Part shown: in pieces, positions 1 to 11,432 of the stretch
Numbering within the stretch: the first letter of the stretch is position 1
Layout of the letters: each line of letters begins with the position of its first letter
DNA from: Pisaster brevispinus
Taxonomy: Eukaryota > Echinodermata > Asteroidea > Forcipulatida > Asteriidae
Direction of reading: 5' to 3'
Length of the DNA stretch: 64,000 nucleotides
Assembly: GCA_023634235.1 (NCBI GenBank)
Contig: JAMKCF010000002.1
Span: 1,141,001 to 1,205,000, forward strand
The notes under the pieces: model-generated
Told to the model about the DNA's origin: nothing
What the model saw: only the letters and a program-made list of their open reading frames with translations
Database searches by the model: none
Made by a program: the position numbers and the translations under genes

Positions 1-166
1 TAAATTCTTTGAATCCTGTAGCATATCATTTTCCTTTGGTCGAGTAAGAAACGTTTGAGAAAGTGGTCCCTTTTTTGATTTGTAAAACTACGCAATGATA
101 ATCGCCTCAGGGAAGATGAAGAAGGAGAGATCTTGTGAAAGTCTTGACGTTTCGAGCAGTATAATC

Positions 167-423
167 CAGTGTACTTGGAACTCATCGAGTACTACTCAAG
201 CATCGTTTTGATGGTACTCGTACGCGTACTTGGTACTCGTATTCGAGTACTACTCGAGCACCGTTTTGATGGTACTCGTACTCGTATTTGGTACTCGTAT
301 TCGAGTTCCACTCGAACACCGTTTGGATGGTGCTCATACTTGTACTTGGTACTCGTACTCGAGTACTCCTCGGACACCGTTTTGTTGGTAGTCGTACTCG
401 TACTTGGCACTCGGCTAGCAAAG
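167..423. repeat. Left subterminal array, four ~58-bp units
   Basis: Four degenerate units have a period of 58 bp, anchored by CACCGTTTTGATGG-like cores starting near 201, 259, 317 and 375. Between the cores lie GTACTCGTACTCG-type runs. The short frames on both strands here are by-products of the repeat. It is the inverted, more degenerate counterpart of the array at 4143-4862. Confidence 0.85.
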
Positions 424-434
424 TACTCGTCCTG

Positions 435-3400
435 AAAATTTATAATCGATACTCGACTGAAAACACATTCTGTACTCATTTGAAAAAAATGTACGCGAAC
501 TCAGATGTTATGCTAATAAGTGACTGGAATGAAGCTCCGGAAAAAGATACATTGAAGTTTCCTTTGATGTATTTATGTACGACAAACCATTTTATGACTA
601 ATTGTGTCTCACAATCATCAGGTCCGACATCTTGTGTCGACCCATTATGTTCGACAACCGTTGCGTCCACGTCGGACATAATGGTGTAGACGAAAATCGC
701 ACAGCGTCCTGCCAGCACATTATACCGCAAGCACGGACAAAGCTCACATCTTGCATTTTACAAACCAGACATTTTCCCCTTCATCCTAGACATACAGGGC
801 ATTGACATTCGAAGAGCTGAACATTTGCACGGACAAATACGGTAGAGTTACGCCCGTAATACTGCAGTAATACGTGCACGGGTATCCCTGCAGTTCTCCA
901 AATCAACATGCAAATAAGCATGCAGCTTTTCACCTTGCGCTTTGAGAATTTTCTCTCTTTTTTCTTTTCTTATATCAAAGCCTAGAGGGCAATGATATCT
1001 AAAAGTAGAAACTTGGCAGGCACAGGTTATCGACTTTTTGGCATGAACTCTACACGACTATACAATTCACGTAAATAGAGGAAATTTCTAGCTAAGTGAG
1101 ATAAGGAAGCAGAACGATTTTCAAGCAACAGTGCATTCAAAGACTTCTTCAAGCGTTTTGTTTTATTTTATATATATATTTTTTTCACAGCGCAAAGTTT
1201 TTTCGCAAAATATATGAAAGTGAACATGAGCATAATGGATTTTCAACGAAAAGGTTCGTTCAAATAAAACAAATCGCGGGTATTAGTATCGGGGTTCGAG
1301 GTTTCACCGTGTTAAAGGGGGGGGGGTACTGCCGCCATGATCATAGCGGGCTGGTGGCTGTCCATGGAATATTAAGCCCATCCTCGTTCGCAGGGGTGAT
1401 CAATCTCGCCGGGTCTTTTGTTTCTCCCAGAACGCTCTGCTCGTATCGATACGGCGCGCTGCCCATGGTATCTCAAGATTGGAATAGACCATTTATCTTG
1501 TCAATATAATAGACATTATAATGGAAAAACCCCTTGTTTGGGTTGCCATCTTTGATGTCAAACAATGGAAACGTGCACGCGTGTACGCGCTGCGCATGAC
1601 CCTCAGCGAATGATAAGCTCTATGAGGGGACTAATTGGGGCTGTTGACGTCATATGCAAGGAGTTTATTCACGCATGCGTACAGACACTATTGATTGTGA
1701 ACTAAGCAGACGCGTGTGGTACCACACCTTTATCAGCCCTATACACAATTACGTCATTTTAGAAGGACGACCTCGATAGATGTCAAAAGAAGGATGCTAT
1801 TTGCCCATCATGTGCGCAGCGGGTTCGTATAGGTGTGCGTTTTGATTGTTTCGTCATCGTTTTACCACTAAGCGGTGTGATGACGTCAATGACGTCAAGT
1901 ACCATGATGAATCCAGTTACTGCACGTGTGTCCGTGCAGGTCGTCACATCACATACTGGTGGCGCCCTTTGTGATGTGACGGGGTTAGAGTTCATGTTCA
2001 GCAACAGGCCTACTAAAGGTCATGACGACAGTCCCCCTTTAAATTGCACAATCTCGGCTCAAATAGTCTTGATGGTTGACAGTACTGTACTTTTTGCAAG
2101 GACGGCCGGTTAACCCTTAAAAAATAATTGAAGGATGAAACGTGGCCCAGTGAAGTATTATTCTACCTTGATACATTCGATATGCTGAGTTGAAACCACT
2201 GACGTCTTTAGGTCTCCAGAACTAATACTTTGGACTTGGTTTGAAATGGAAATTGCAGCGCTGGATCCGTCCATAAGCCTTGTGCAACTCTACTTGAAGT
2301 CATCAATCCAGCGAACACTGCTGCGAGTGATTAAAATTACAGAAGAGGGTACTTTTGAAAATTGAATCTTGGATGGTGGAGAGGATAACCGTCGGCAGAA
2401 ATTGCATTTTTGTTTTAAAGGTTAGACTATGTTGGTCTTGTTGTCATGTTTGATGTTGTGGCGCCCTCACGGTGTCCCATCCGAGCAGGAAGTGGGCACG
2501 TGGTGCTGGCTTTGATTTGTTTCCTTTAAAAGTTGATCCGACCCGGGCAATAGAAGAATTTTTCCCTTTTTTCAGAGACTACACCATTCTCAGATTGGAG
2601 AAGTTCTCATAACGTTTGGTTAAAGTTAAACAAAAGTTGAAGCCATTTGTTCGTATTCGAACTTCTGCTGGACCAAGTTGGTACCAACCAAATTGAGTTT
2701 TACGCGTGCGAGACTCTGTTTGTTCAAATACTTTAGTTTAACGTATGAAAACATATGTTGGGAAAGTTAAATTTAGCCATGAAATGTATGAGAGTAAAAT
2801 AAATTTAAAAAATCAACAAAGACAATCTGGGATTAAACTTTGACTTTCGTCTCTCTTGTAAAGGTTAAGGATTTTGCCCAACTGACAATCACGTATTGTT
2901 ATCATTATACCTATGTAATGGTCACTCAAATTCAGGCGTGGTTGGTAAAAAAAAATGTTTCCAACAAAGTTACGAATCATCGACCTTTAACAATATAAAC
3001 TGTGCTTTACAAATCGATATTTGAATTATAAAACAAATTGCTCTTGGGTTTTTAATTGTCAAGAATTTGGTACAAATGGACATTTTAAAAATAAGATTTT
3101 ATTTCATAAAATTTGTTTCCGATATCCGTGATCATTGCATTGATGTCCGTCATTGCTTTCGAGAGATGTACAATCTGTACAATCGCTTTCAACAAATACT
3201 CCATTCGTGAGAAGTTTGTCAAGCTGTCTTGTCTCCCCCTCCCCGTTCTTTCAACAAGAATAAGAATCAATTTGAATTATTTTGAACCTAACTGCGAGAG
3301 CGCAAGAAAACCTGTGATATTTTGAGCTCCGAACAGTTTTCCTAAGGCAGCGGGGTCCAATTTCAAATAGCCTGTTCGGCAGAATATTTTGCTCTGTCAA

Positions 3401-4130
3401 TGTGGTTGCTTAGCTTTAAAAAAAAAAAAAAGCAGCACACCAGCCACTTTCAGCTTCATTGCATGAGGGCTGATAACCTGTTTATGCTAAAAACAATTTG
3501 ACTGTGCTAAGCAGGCTTGTGTGCTCACCACACCTTCATGGTTTCCGGGATAGTTGTGTAATCAACTCTCTCCCCTCAGACAGTTTAATGCAGCCAGTCA
3601 TAAAGCGTCTTTCGGATGATGGCAAGAAACATTCAGCCCGCCAACTCATAACCTGTCTTGCTTTGCCAACTCATAACCTGTCTTGAAATCACAAAATGGT
3701 CATCATCCGGTAAAAGGTGTTCCAACAGAAGTCACTGACCGCAAGTTCCTCGGGTTCCGGCCCACAGCAAGGTAATATCAATTAGGTGAACATCTTTAGC
3801 CTGGTTGCCACAGGTGGAAATATGCGTCTTTTTTGTTAGTTCCGCTGTCAATTAAAACGACTGGAATGGAAAGCCTTGTTTCGCTGTCTACATTTATGAA
3901 AAGAAAACATGTGTTCATCAGCTAAAACGATATACTATCGCAGCTTGTTTGTTTTGGTTAATTTATGATGAATTAAATAAACAAAATTCATCAACTGGAT
4001 AATTATACGTTTCATACTTCCATTATCAGGCCAAAAAATCAGGTGTAATATCGAATCGATATGCCTAGTAAATTATTATTTGCTTTCTATGTTGACGTGT
4101 TGGTTGTTGCAGATTATTTTTCAGTCAAGA
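435..4130. other. Interior of the large CAGTG-ended element, no gene seen
   Basis: No frame in this interval is longer than about 90 residues and none resembles a known protein. It holds a G-run (about 1317-1326), a cluster of CRE-like TGACGTCA sites (1645-1897), an A-run (3419-3432), a 24-bp direct duplication around 3645-3685 (CAACTCATAACCTGTCTTG twice), and a stretch from about 3355 (GGGTCCAATTTCAAATAGC) that may be a decayed copy of the GGCCCAATTT MITE. Confidence 0.5.
1881..1897. promoter_or_regulatory. Tandem palindromic CRE-like sites
   Basis: Two perfect TGACGTCA palindromes at 1881-1888 and 1890-1897 are separated by one base. Another TGACGTCA is at 1645-1652, and a half-matching TACGTCA lies near 1751. 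This is the consensus bound by CREB/ATF bZIP factors. No gene is close by, so function is conjectural. Confidence 0.3.
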
Positions 4131-4142
4131 ATCGAGCATGGA

Positions 4143-4862
4143 CGTCAAGCACGAGTACGGGTTCCATCAAAACGGTACAGAATAGCCCTCAAGTTCGAGA
4201 ACGAGTACCATCAACACGGTACAGAATAGCACTCGAGTACGAGTACGAGTACCATCAACACGGTACAGAATAGCACTCGAGTACGAGTACGAGTACCATC
4301 AACACGGTACAGAATAGCACTCGAGTACGAGTACGAGTGCCATCAACACGGTTCAGAATAGCACTCGAGTACGAGTACGAGTAACATCTACACGGTACAG
4401 AATAGCACTCGAGTACGAGAACGAGTGCCATCAACACGGTACAGAATAGCACTCGAGTACGAGTACGAGTACCATCAACACGGTACAGAATAGCACTCGA
4501 GTACGAGTACGAGTACCATCAACACGGTACAGAATAGCACTCGAGTACGAGTACGAGTACCATCAACACGGTACAGAATAGCACTCGAGTACGAGTACGA
4601 GTACCATCAACACGGTACAGAATAGCACTCGAGTACGAGTACGAGTACCATCAACACGGTACAGAATAGCACTCGAGTACGAGTACGAGTGCCATCAACA
4701 CGGTTCAGAATAGCACTCGAGTATGAGAACGAGTGCCATCAACACGGTACAGAATAGCACTCGAGTACGAGTACGAGTGCCATCAACACGGTACAGAATA
4801 GCACTCGAGTACGAGTACTACCATCGAAACGGTACTATAGTAGTACTCGAGTACGAGTACTA
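4143..4862. repeat. 44-bp minisatellite, ~15 units, right subterminal array
   Basis: The 44-bp unit begins ACTCGAGTACGAGTACGAGT and ends with a CATCAACACGGTACAGAATAGC-type half; successive units start at 4231, 4275 and so on. Units at 4187-4800 are almost identical, with a few substitutions (TACC/TGCC, GGTAC/GGTTC). The outermost units degrade toward the transposon end, with CATCGAAACGG near 4830. The unit is the reverse complement of the theme at 167-423. The low divergence suggests recent expansion. Confidence 0.92.
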
Positions 4863-4870
4863 CAACACTG

Positions 4871-5590
4871 ATGTAATAGTTTAAAAAAAAACAGTTCTTT
4901 ACTTAACATTAATGATTTTAGTTTCCTTTTTAAGCTTTCTTCTCAGGCGATTATCATTTTTTAATAATTACTGAAGTCACTGTTTCTGTTACGATTTGTT
5001 GTCATTTTGAGGTTGCGGTTGTTGCTTTTGTTGTTTTTCTGAATTGCACTGGTTAGATTTATTTATTGTTGTATTTAAATTTACTTAATCTGAGTTATGC
5101 AAATATAAGTTTGGACGTACATTGGCGTTTACGACGCATCTTCGAAACCTAACACCTAAAGGTAAATGAGCTAAAGTGCTGATGAGACGTGTAAAGTAAA
5201 TATCGAGGCTGACATTCTAGTCATCGTGCCCCCCGTGCCCCAGTCGCGTTTATAACACTCGTTTCGCACTTATCAATTCCACCAGACTTCATTTTCCAGG
5301 AGCTCCCCCTAGATTATAATTCACATCTTTAGATAACTGCGGATATGTGTCAGTGCAACATACACTCATGAGGACTGCTGACGGCAATTCAATTTCCAAA
5401 CTCGCAACGTGAGCCATGGCTTCGGGGACTGCATGCAAATGTCATACTCATTTGAGGGTAATAGTTAAACATCTGGTTGATTATTGACTAGTCTGTACTT
5501 CGTGGTCGGTTTCTAATGATTCGTATAAAGTCCGTCATTCTGGTGGGGTTGGTTTACAAAGTGCGTATAGTCGGTTTTGTTTGATTCTGA
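4871..5590. other. Non-coding, nothing recognised
   Basis: AT-rich sequence with poly-A and T-rich patches. No gene, RNA or repeat family was recognised. Confidence 0.4.
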
Positions 5591-5599
5591 ATATATTTA

Positions 5600-5765
5600 T
5601 TTACTGCCTAAATTGCAATAAAATTAATAATAATAATAGAGGCGTTTATAAAGCACCTTAAACCCAAATCAATACTGCCTAATAGGCGCGGTGCAAAAAA
5701 AAAATGAAAGAAACAAATGGAACCTAGCAAAGTAAACAATGAATTACATAGAGGACTGAACAATT
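5600..5765 (-). repeat. Dispersed retroelement-type tail remnant
   Basis: An AATAATAATAATAG run at the left is followed by GGCGTTTATAAAGCACCTTAAA and TGCCTAATAGGCGCGGTGC. The theme of simple A/T triplets next to a 'TTTATAAAGCGCC' block recurs near 43945-43985 and, reversed, at 29390-29440. That fits a dispersed SINE/LINE tail. The family name is unknown to me. Confidence 0.4.
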
Positions 5766-5784
5766 GGGCTTTGTGTTTGTCAAA

Positions 5785-6560
5785 AGAGCGAGGACGTCCT
5801 CCCTTCGCTTTTGTGTACAAAAACAATTGGGACGTCACTTAAACAACATTACGATGGGAGAACAAGTCCTCGATTTTCAAGGTTGACAACAAACATGTTT
5901 AAGCATTACATACGAAATGTGGACATGAGAACAAAAAAGATCCACACAGTGTATGGACTTGAAACAATAGTATCAGGACTTACACACGTCCACGTTTGTA
6001 ACTGTGTTCGAGGACTATGATTTTGCTTAAGTGTACAGAACAAAGGCATATCCACAGAGTGTATTCAGTACGGCTGTGATTGTATGCGGGTGGGCTTTAC
6101 TGCTTCAAACTGAAGTCTTTAACGCGGGATCTGGGTGTTTTTTACTGAGCGAGGACGTTCCATCGGGGACATCAAAACAATGGCAAGACAAAGAGACGTT
6201 CTCAAACAATGTGTGTATGGTTCCAGAGCTGGCATACACGCTGTACAGGGACCTTTACACAGTTAACGGTTCCCATAATGTGTTTTTTTGCATTGTTCAA
6301 CTAAGTCCCCGTTGGATAATTCTTCACAAAAGGGATTTTTTTTATACAGACCAGCAATAAGCAAGTTCCCCCACAACTGTTTGTGCAAAAGACAGATTGT
6401 GTGGACTGAGTATTTGATTTCGCAAACACAGCTTTACAAGAGTATAAAGAAGTGGCCCAGCTGTCTGAAGTGCTCCGAACATAATGTTGTTTACGGGTAT
6501 ATTGGCGCGAAAATGCCGGCAAGCTTCTGTACACGGTGGTAAGTAAACGTACAAGGCTGT
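5785..6560. repeat. Decayed 'GAGGACGT' dispersed repeat
   Basis: Repeated CGAGGACGTCC, GGGACGTC and CGAGGACTATG motifs are mixed with TGTACAAAAAC and ACACGTCCACG blocks. A related block lies at 45935-46260, and (CA)-rich sequence is associated with both (6710-6735, 45928-45945). Short frames across the area (up to 109 codons) have no recognisable protein character and are probably incidental. Confidence 0.4.
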
Positions 6561-7150
6561 CCTACTAATGAGATAGGTTTCCGCGCTGCTCAGTGGTTCA
6601 AATTAACTCCTAAGGCCGACTGTGATCTGATTGCGCAGCTGCGTGAGTAAACGTGCGTGTAATTTGTATAACAATTATTATTTCCTGACCTCGACCAAAT
6701 TCCATTACACTATCACTCACACACATACACACGCATTCTAGTTTTTTGTTTGTTTTTCCTTTGTCCCTGTACTCAACATACTCCTATATACTTTGCACAC
6801 AAAATGGCTTGTGGAGTACCCCAGTCTTTAGAGTTCCCCTATTTTTCCTTCTTTTGTTTGTTCTCGGTTCTCCGCTAGGTAGCAAATATTAAAACACACA
6901 GCTCTGTGTTGCATGCACTCTGTGAAGATTCATTACATTTTGTTCAGTGCACTTATTAAAAAATATAGTATTCTTCAACAATGTTTTTAAAAAATCACTG
7001 TGGTGACTTAAGTAATTCATAGTGTTTCAAGTCCATGCGTACATTGCGCGGACCTCTTTTGTTGCCAGGGCCACACTTTGTATGCAACATCACTTTGTAG
7101 CGGTACAATGATAGTACGTCATTTCGGAAAAAAATACAACACAATAAAAT
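6561..7150. other. Non-coding, CA-rich patch only
   Basis: A CACACA-type patch at about 6715-6740 and T-rich stretches. No gene recognised. Confidence 0.4.
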
Positions 7151-7169
7151 ACAATATAACAAAAATATA

Positions 7170-7480
7170 TATAGCACTCTGACAAAAAGCTGTATCAGAT
7201 CGAGTGCTTAACAAGAAGTATAAACAGAATAACAAACATTAGGGACAAGATTTAGAGTCAAACAAATGGGTCTTAAGAGCTTTCCTGAAGGCTGCCAGTG
7301 ATGGAGCATGACGAATGTTAAAAGGTAACTTGTTCCAGCAGCATAGAGCCCACGGTCACGAGATAACGTACGGGTGTGTGTGGGGATGATGAGAAGTCCC
7401 TTCTCTTGAGCAGATCGCAGTCCACTCCTTGCTAGAACATATGGATGATGAGTTCTTTGAGGTACAGTGTTGCATGGTTT
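7170..7480. repeat. Dispersed repeat resembling a retroelement relic
   Basis: The block AAATGGGTCTTAAGAGCTTTCCTGAAGG ... TGATGGAGCATGACGAATGTT ... AACTTGTTCCAGCAG is of a type I associate with dispersed retroelement relics in marine invertebrates. Related blocks (GTGGATAAAC..., TTTAGAGTCAG..., AGATCGAAGATTGCAACTTG) occur at 20090-20370 and 43980-44335. No intact frame. Confidence 0.4.
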
Positions 7481-9780
7481 ATGTCACAGATACATATTGA
7501 ACACTAATGTGGGCTGTTTAAATTTGATACGTTTTGAGATATAGAACCAATAGAGTTCAGGGAGCAGAGGAGAGACAAGTTCATCTTGACCTGGAAACAA
7601 CGACGCCTCCAGAAAGACGATCGTATTTTGCATCTCCATTAGAAAAGGATAGCTGCTTTTGACAAGTTAACTTCATTACAAAGGGTAGCATAACAAGCCA
7701 AATGGAGAGTGGGTTGGTTGCATCGCTCAACAACGGGAAATATCATAGATCACTCATGCTAATGGAGATGCAACAAAGAGCTGGGGACAGCCGTACTGTA
7801 CAATAAAGAAAGTGTAGATTTTAGAAACACAATTCGGACAAGGACGAACAAACCTTTAAACCAAGCACACAGGCCCTTTGACAAATCGCATCTAATTGGT
7901 GATTAAGGTTACATAGGGAAAACTAACACAAGGAAACAAAATCTACAAAGATGACGAGTCAGGGCATGGTCAGCGAGAGGATTCCCCCCCCCCCCCCGTT
8001 TTCCCCCAAGGGAGAAGTAAACGACGTAAATTAGAAATCTCGAAGAAATCAGATTAATTCATGGTGTTAAAAGCATTCCAAAGCCACAAAACGGTTCGAC
8101 GCCAACAGAACCTAATCAACAATAATGCATTTCAGAAGTAAACTTATACAAATGTAATTTCTCTCTTTCTCTCTCTCTCTCTCACAAGGTGACTCGTTCG
8201 AAAGCTAGTTTGATTAAAGTTGCAACCCGGCTTGACATCAACATTATCCTTTAGAGAATAGCAACAATCTAGAACAAGACACGACAAAGGTTAAAATGTT
8301 CACTTCTTAGAGTGTCTTACGCGACAATGCCACTTCACGTTCAAACCACCACTAGTTCCATTACGGCCCCCTTATTCAAGGATTTCCCTTCACTCTTAAT
8401 GTCCTCGATATCACTTAACTCCGGAGAAAATCACAAAGAAAAAAATATAAATGCAGGGGGAAAGGTTTTGGGATCGGCACTGGTGGGCGGCAGCTTGCTG
8501 CAAGTGCGTACGTTACTCACGTCTGCTGTGGTGCAGAGTGGTGTAAACACACACGTACACCGCTGATACTGCGAGGGCAAAAAAAAGAAAGTGTGATATC
8601 ACTAGTAGATTTTCTGTTTGATAAGATTTGCTAAGGAATACTTTAAAAAAAAATCCCCGCTGAACAAAGCCATCAAATTGATGATTACTGCCGCGGCACA
8701 ATTGTGCATCTCTTTGTTACACATCATCGCAAGCAACGGCCTGTCCAGATTGATGCGTTGTTACGGGCACTTAACGCATCCAATCAGGGTTGATGTCTTA
8801 TGTTTAGATTTTTTAGCCGATGCTGTCTCCGACTACAAGCTTAACCAACCGACTCACATTAATTAACCATGTTGATGGGGGTCTGTCTGCTCTTATCTCT
8901 ATGGTCGGCTTAATGATATCGAATGCATATTTCTTGCTCTAAATGCTGGAATGGTTTTCACTTCTTCTTTTTTCTTTTTTACCTCCTTCATCCATCTTGA
9001 GTGAACAGAACGTGTCTATTGACTGCCATCTTAGAGATCCGTATATACATCTTAGGCCAAACTGTCTTGGGACAGATGGAAGTGTCGGCTGAACTGGGTC
9101 AAACGATAACTTTAGCTCGAGTAGGAAATGGGGCCTTACCTCTGGGACATTAAACATGTGAAATATTGGCCCTTGATCGGGGGAAGAAGCAAAAGGGAAT
9201 GTTAATTCTGATCTTCAGTGGAGAAAATGGGCCGTCCCAGTTTTGTCCTCCATCTTAACAGTCGCAGCCCGGTCAAAATAAATATTTGTTTACCCCCATA
9301 TGGAAAGTCGAACTCGGGACGTTTTTATAGAGGTGGCCTACTTTGGAGTTGTCTAAATCAATAAGGCTGCAAATTACTTTGTTGTGAGAGTGCGGGGCTC
9401 GTGTTTAGAATGACTGTACGGCCACTTTCGTCATGAAGCCACGATGGGTGGATTCGACATGTCGATCCCCGTGCGTTATGGCATAGTGCATGTATTCACC
9501 ATCCCGTCATTTCAAACGGTGACATCAAGAGTGTAACCAGTACAGATCACCCCACTTTGCTAAACCGGTCACCCCTGTTTAGCCCGGCGAGGTGTTTTTC
9601 TTACTCCAAATTACAGCCCATACTTACTTTTTTAGGGCATTTTCTTAATGCGTGTGTTTATTTTTGAACTGAAAGCACATCTGTTCTCTATCTCGCTGAT
9701 CAGATCCGCGCTGCTGCTGTTACTACCAGAGTACATCTATAATACCCACACCGTTGGCTGCCAATGATGTTGAAACTGCC
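7481..9780. other. Non-coding with simple-sequence patches
   Basis: Contains a C-run at 7985-7997 and a (CT)n tract at about 8161-8183. The frames here (up to 84 codons) lack recognisable features. A pseudo-repeated phrase about 'AATGGAGATGCAA' occurs at 7636 and 7760. Confidence 0.4.
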
Positions 9781-9785
9781 GGGGT

Positions 9786-9972
9786 GTTTGCTTGTGTGTT
9801 TGTTAGTGTGTTTGTTTGTTTGTTTGTTGGGGTGTTGGGGTGCTTGTTTGTTAGGGTGTTGGGGTGTTGGGGGTTTGTTTGTTTGTTGGGGTGTTTGTTT
9901 GCTTGTTTGTTTGTTTGTTTGTTTGTTTGTTTGTTTGTTTGTTTGTTTGTTTGTTTGTTTGTTTGTTTGTCT
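9786..9972. repeat. (TTTG)n / GGTGTT-interrupted microsatellite
   Basis: A pure GTTT tetranucleotide run covers about 9904-9970. To its left the run is interrupted by GGGGTGTTGGGGTG variants. Overlapping frames on both strands (CLFV... and NKQT...) are artefacts of the repeat. Confidence 0.95.
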
Positions 9973-9978
9973 ACATGA

Positions 9979-10880
9979 TCTTCCCGTTAAGGGAACTCGG
10001 CAAACTCCCATGAGGGGATATAAACACCAAGCTGGCAACAGCCAATCTCTATCATACAAACATGTGTTTAACGTCTATGATTATGAGTTCCACAAATCAA
10101 TACGTTGTGAGTAAGTAACGAAAATACTTATTCTAGTCTGGTAAAACAGACCCATGGGAGCAAACAAGTTTCCATTGCAGTGAAAAGTAGAGCGTTACTT
10201 TTGCCAATTTTGCATGAACTGAATTGAGTTGTTTCTGATTATGGAAGCAACCACTTTGATTTATACACCTACAAGCCATTTTGAGAATGGTGAACACTTT
10301 ACAAGGGCAATACATGGCATTCAGGGTGAATTGACATTCATAATGTAAGCAGAGCGCCCCATTAGCTCTTGTGGTGTATTGAGGACAGTATATAGGAGTG
10401 CAGTATTTGGTTTGGGTAAATTTGTCTGTATACACCCCAAACCAAACAGTGCACTCCTACTTGTCCGCACTATCTCAAAAAGGGCTAATGGAGAGCCAAG
10501 CGCTATCTTTAATTACATATGAATATTTTCGCTCTCACGTTCTGGCCCTCATAGCTGGCAGCTATTGCCTTTATTGCTACAGTTGAGTAGCGATACGGGA
10601 AACTGAAGTGTTAAGTCAACACTTTCAAGTTTGTCCAGTGAAAACTCTATATGAAGTAAGAATCTAAATAAACGAGAGTGATAAATACGTATTCCATAAC
10701 TAACTTCGGTATTTATTCTTGCGGTTTTTGTTTTAACAGGTTGACTATAGAGCTTCATCAATAACTGTATATGACGCATTACAGTAATGAGGATTCTGGC
10801 GAAGCTACTGACTGGCTTTTCAAATGATATGGCATTGCGGGGACCTGTATGCATATTTGCTTTGAAGCAAAGTTTACCAG
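9979..10880. other. Non-coding, nothing recognised
   Basis: Frames of about 100 codons on the minus strand (10133-10435, 10549-10854) show no domain, signal or membrane pattern that I recognise. They are treated as chance. Confidence 0.4.
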
Positions 10881-10887
10881 TGGTTTA

Positions 10888-11432
10888 CTGATACTTTGAA
10901 TCAAGAAAAGGTACAACGTTTGTAACGTTAACCTTATTGTAAAAAAAGATAACATGTTATTACCTATGAATTGAAAAGTAAAGTCATTAGTGATTAATTA
11001 ATACTTTGAATGAATATAAGGTACATCACAAGCAATGTTAACTTGGGTGCAACTGGTTTGTTCGTTTTGATGCAAATTATGTGCATCATTGATTTGATAC
11101 TATAATTACGGTCAGGTACAGCATTTGTAACGTTAGCTGAACTGGTGTGACTGATTTGTGTTCTCTAGTCTATAGGCTACAAATCAAAGAAAAGTGTATC
11201 CGTTTTTAAGTATTTTGAATCAAGACAAGGTACAACACGGCTAGCGCAATCACTGCAACACGTTTTCTAACTCTAGTCAAGCTTGCCCGTCATTAATCTA
11301 GGATTCAGTTAGACGTCAACACAATTGTAAGTATTTGTATGGAAAAAAATGGCCATAAAAACAATAATGCCACTGGGCATTCCAGCTGCTGAAATGATTA
11401 CTCTCTTTGAATCAAGATAAAGTGCATCCCGG
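10888..11432. repeat. Degenerate ~110-bp tandem repeat, about five units
   Basis: A recurring motif, ATACTTTGAATCAAGA...AAGGTACAACG...GTAACGTTAAC, starts near 10891, 11001, 11091 (degraded), 11210 and 11408. Spacing is about 95-115 bp, with a longer last interval. Each unit pairs a TTTGAATCAA core with a GTACA(A/G)C core roughly 20 bp later. Confidence 0.55.

Larger units (their letters stand above)
167..4870. mobile_element. Probable non-autonomous hAT-like DNA transposon with inverted subterminal arrays
   Basis: The left end begins CAGTGTACTTGG at 167, and the right end, read on the minus strand from 4870, begins CAGTGTTGTAGT. With small gaps the two ends align for about 50 bases, including a shared CGAGTACTACT and a shared CGTTT(T/C)GATGGTA. 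Immediately inside lie arrays of the same GTACTCG-type sequence in opposite orientation (about 167-423 and 4143-4862). The flanking octamers GTATAATC (159-166) and ATGTAATA (4871-4878) match at 5 of 8 positions, which could be a decayed 8-bp target duplication. CAGTG-type ends, subterminal repeats and 8-bp duplications are hAT traits. The 3.7-kb interior has no transposase-like frame, so the copy would be non-autonomous. Seen: ends and arrays. Inferred: hAT membership and mobility. Confidence 0.6.

Noticed and set aside
169..689. 88- to 133-codon frames at the left edge
   Set aside because: Generated by the GTACTCG-type subterminal array.
9700..10114. Frames of about 116-119 codons with CLFV or NKQT repeats
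   Set aside because: Products of the (TTTG)n tract on each strand. The non-repetitive parts show no protein features.
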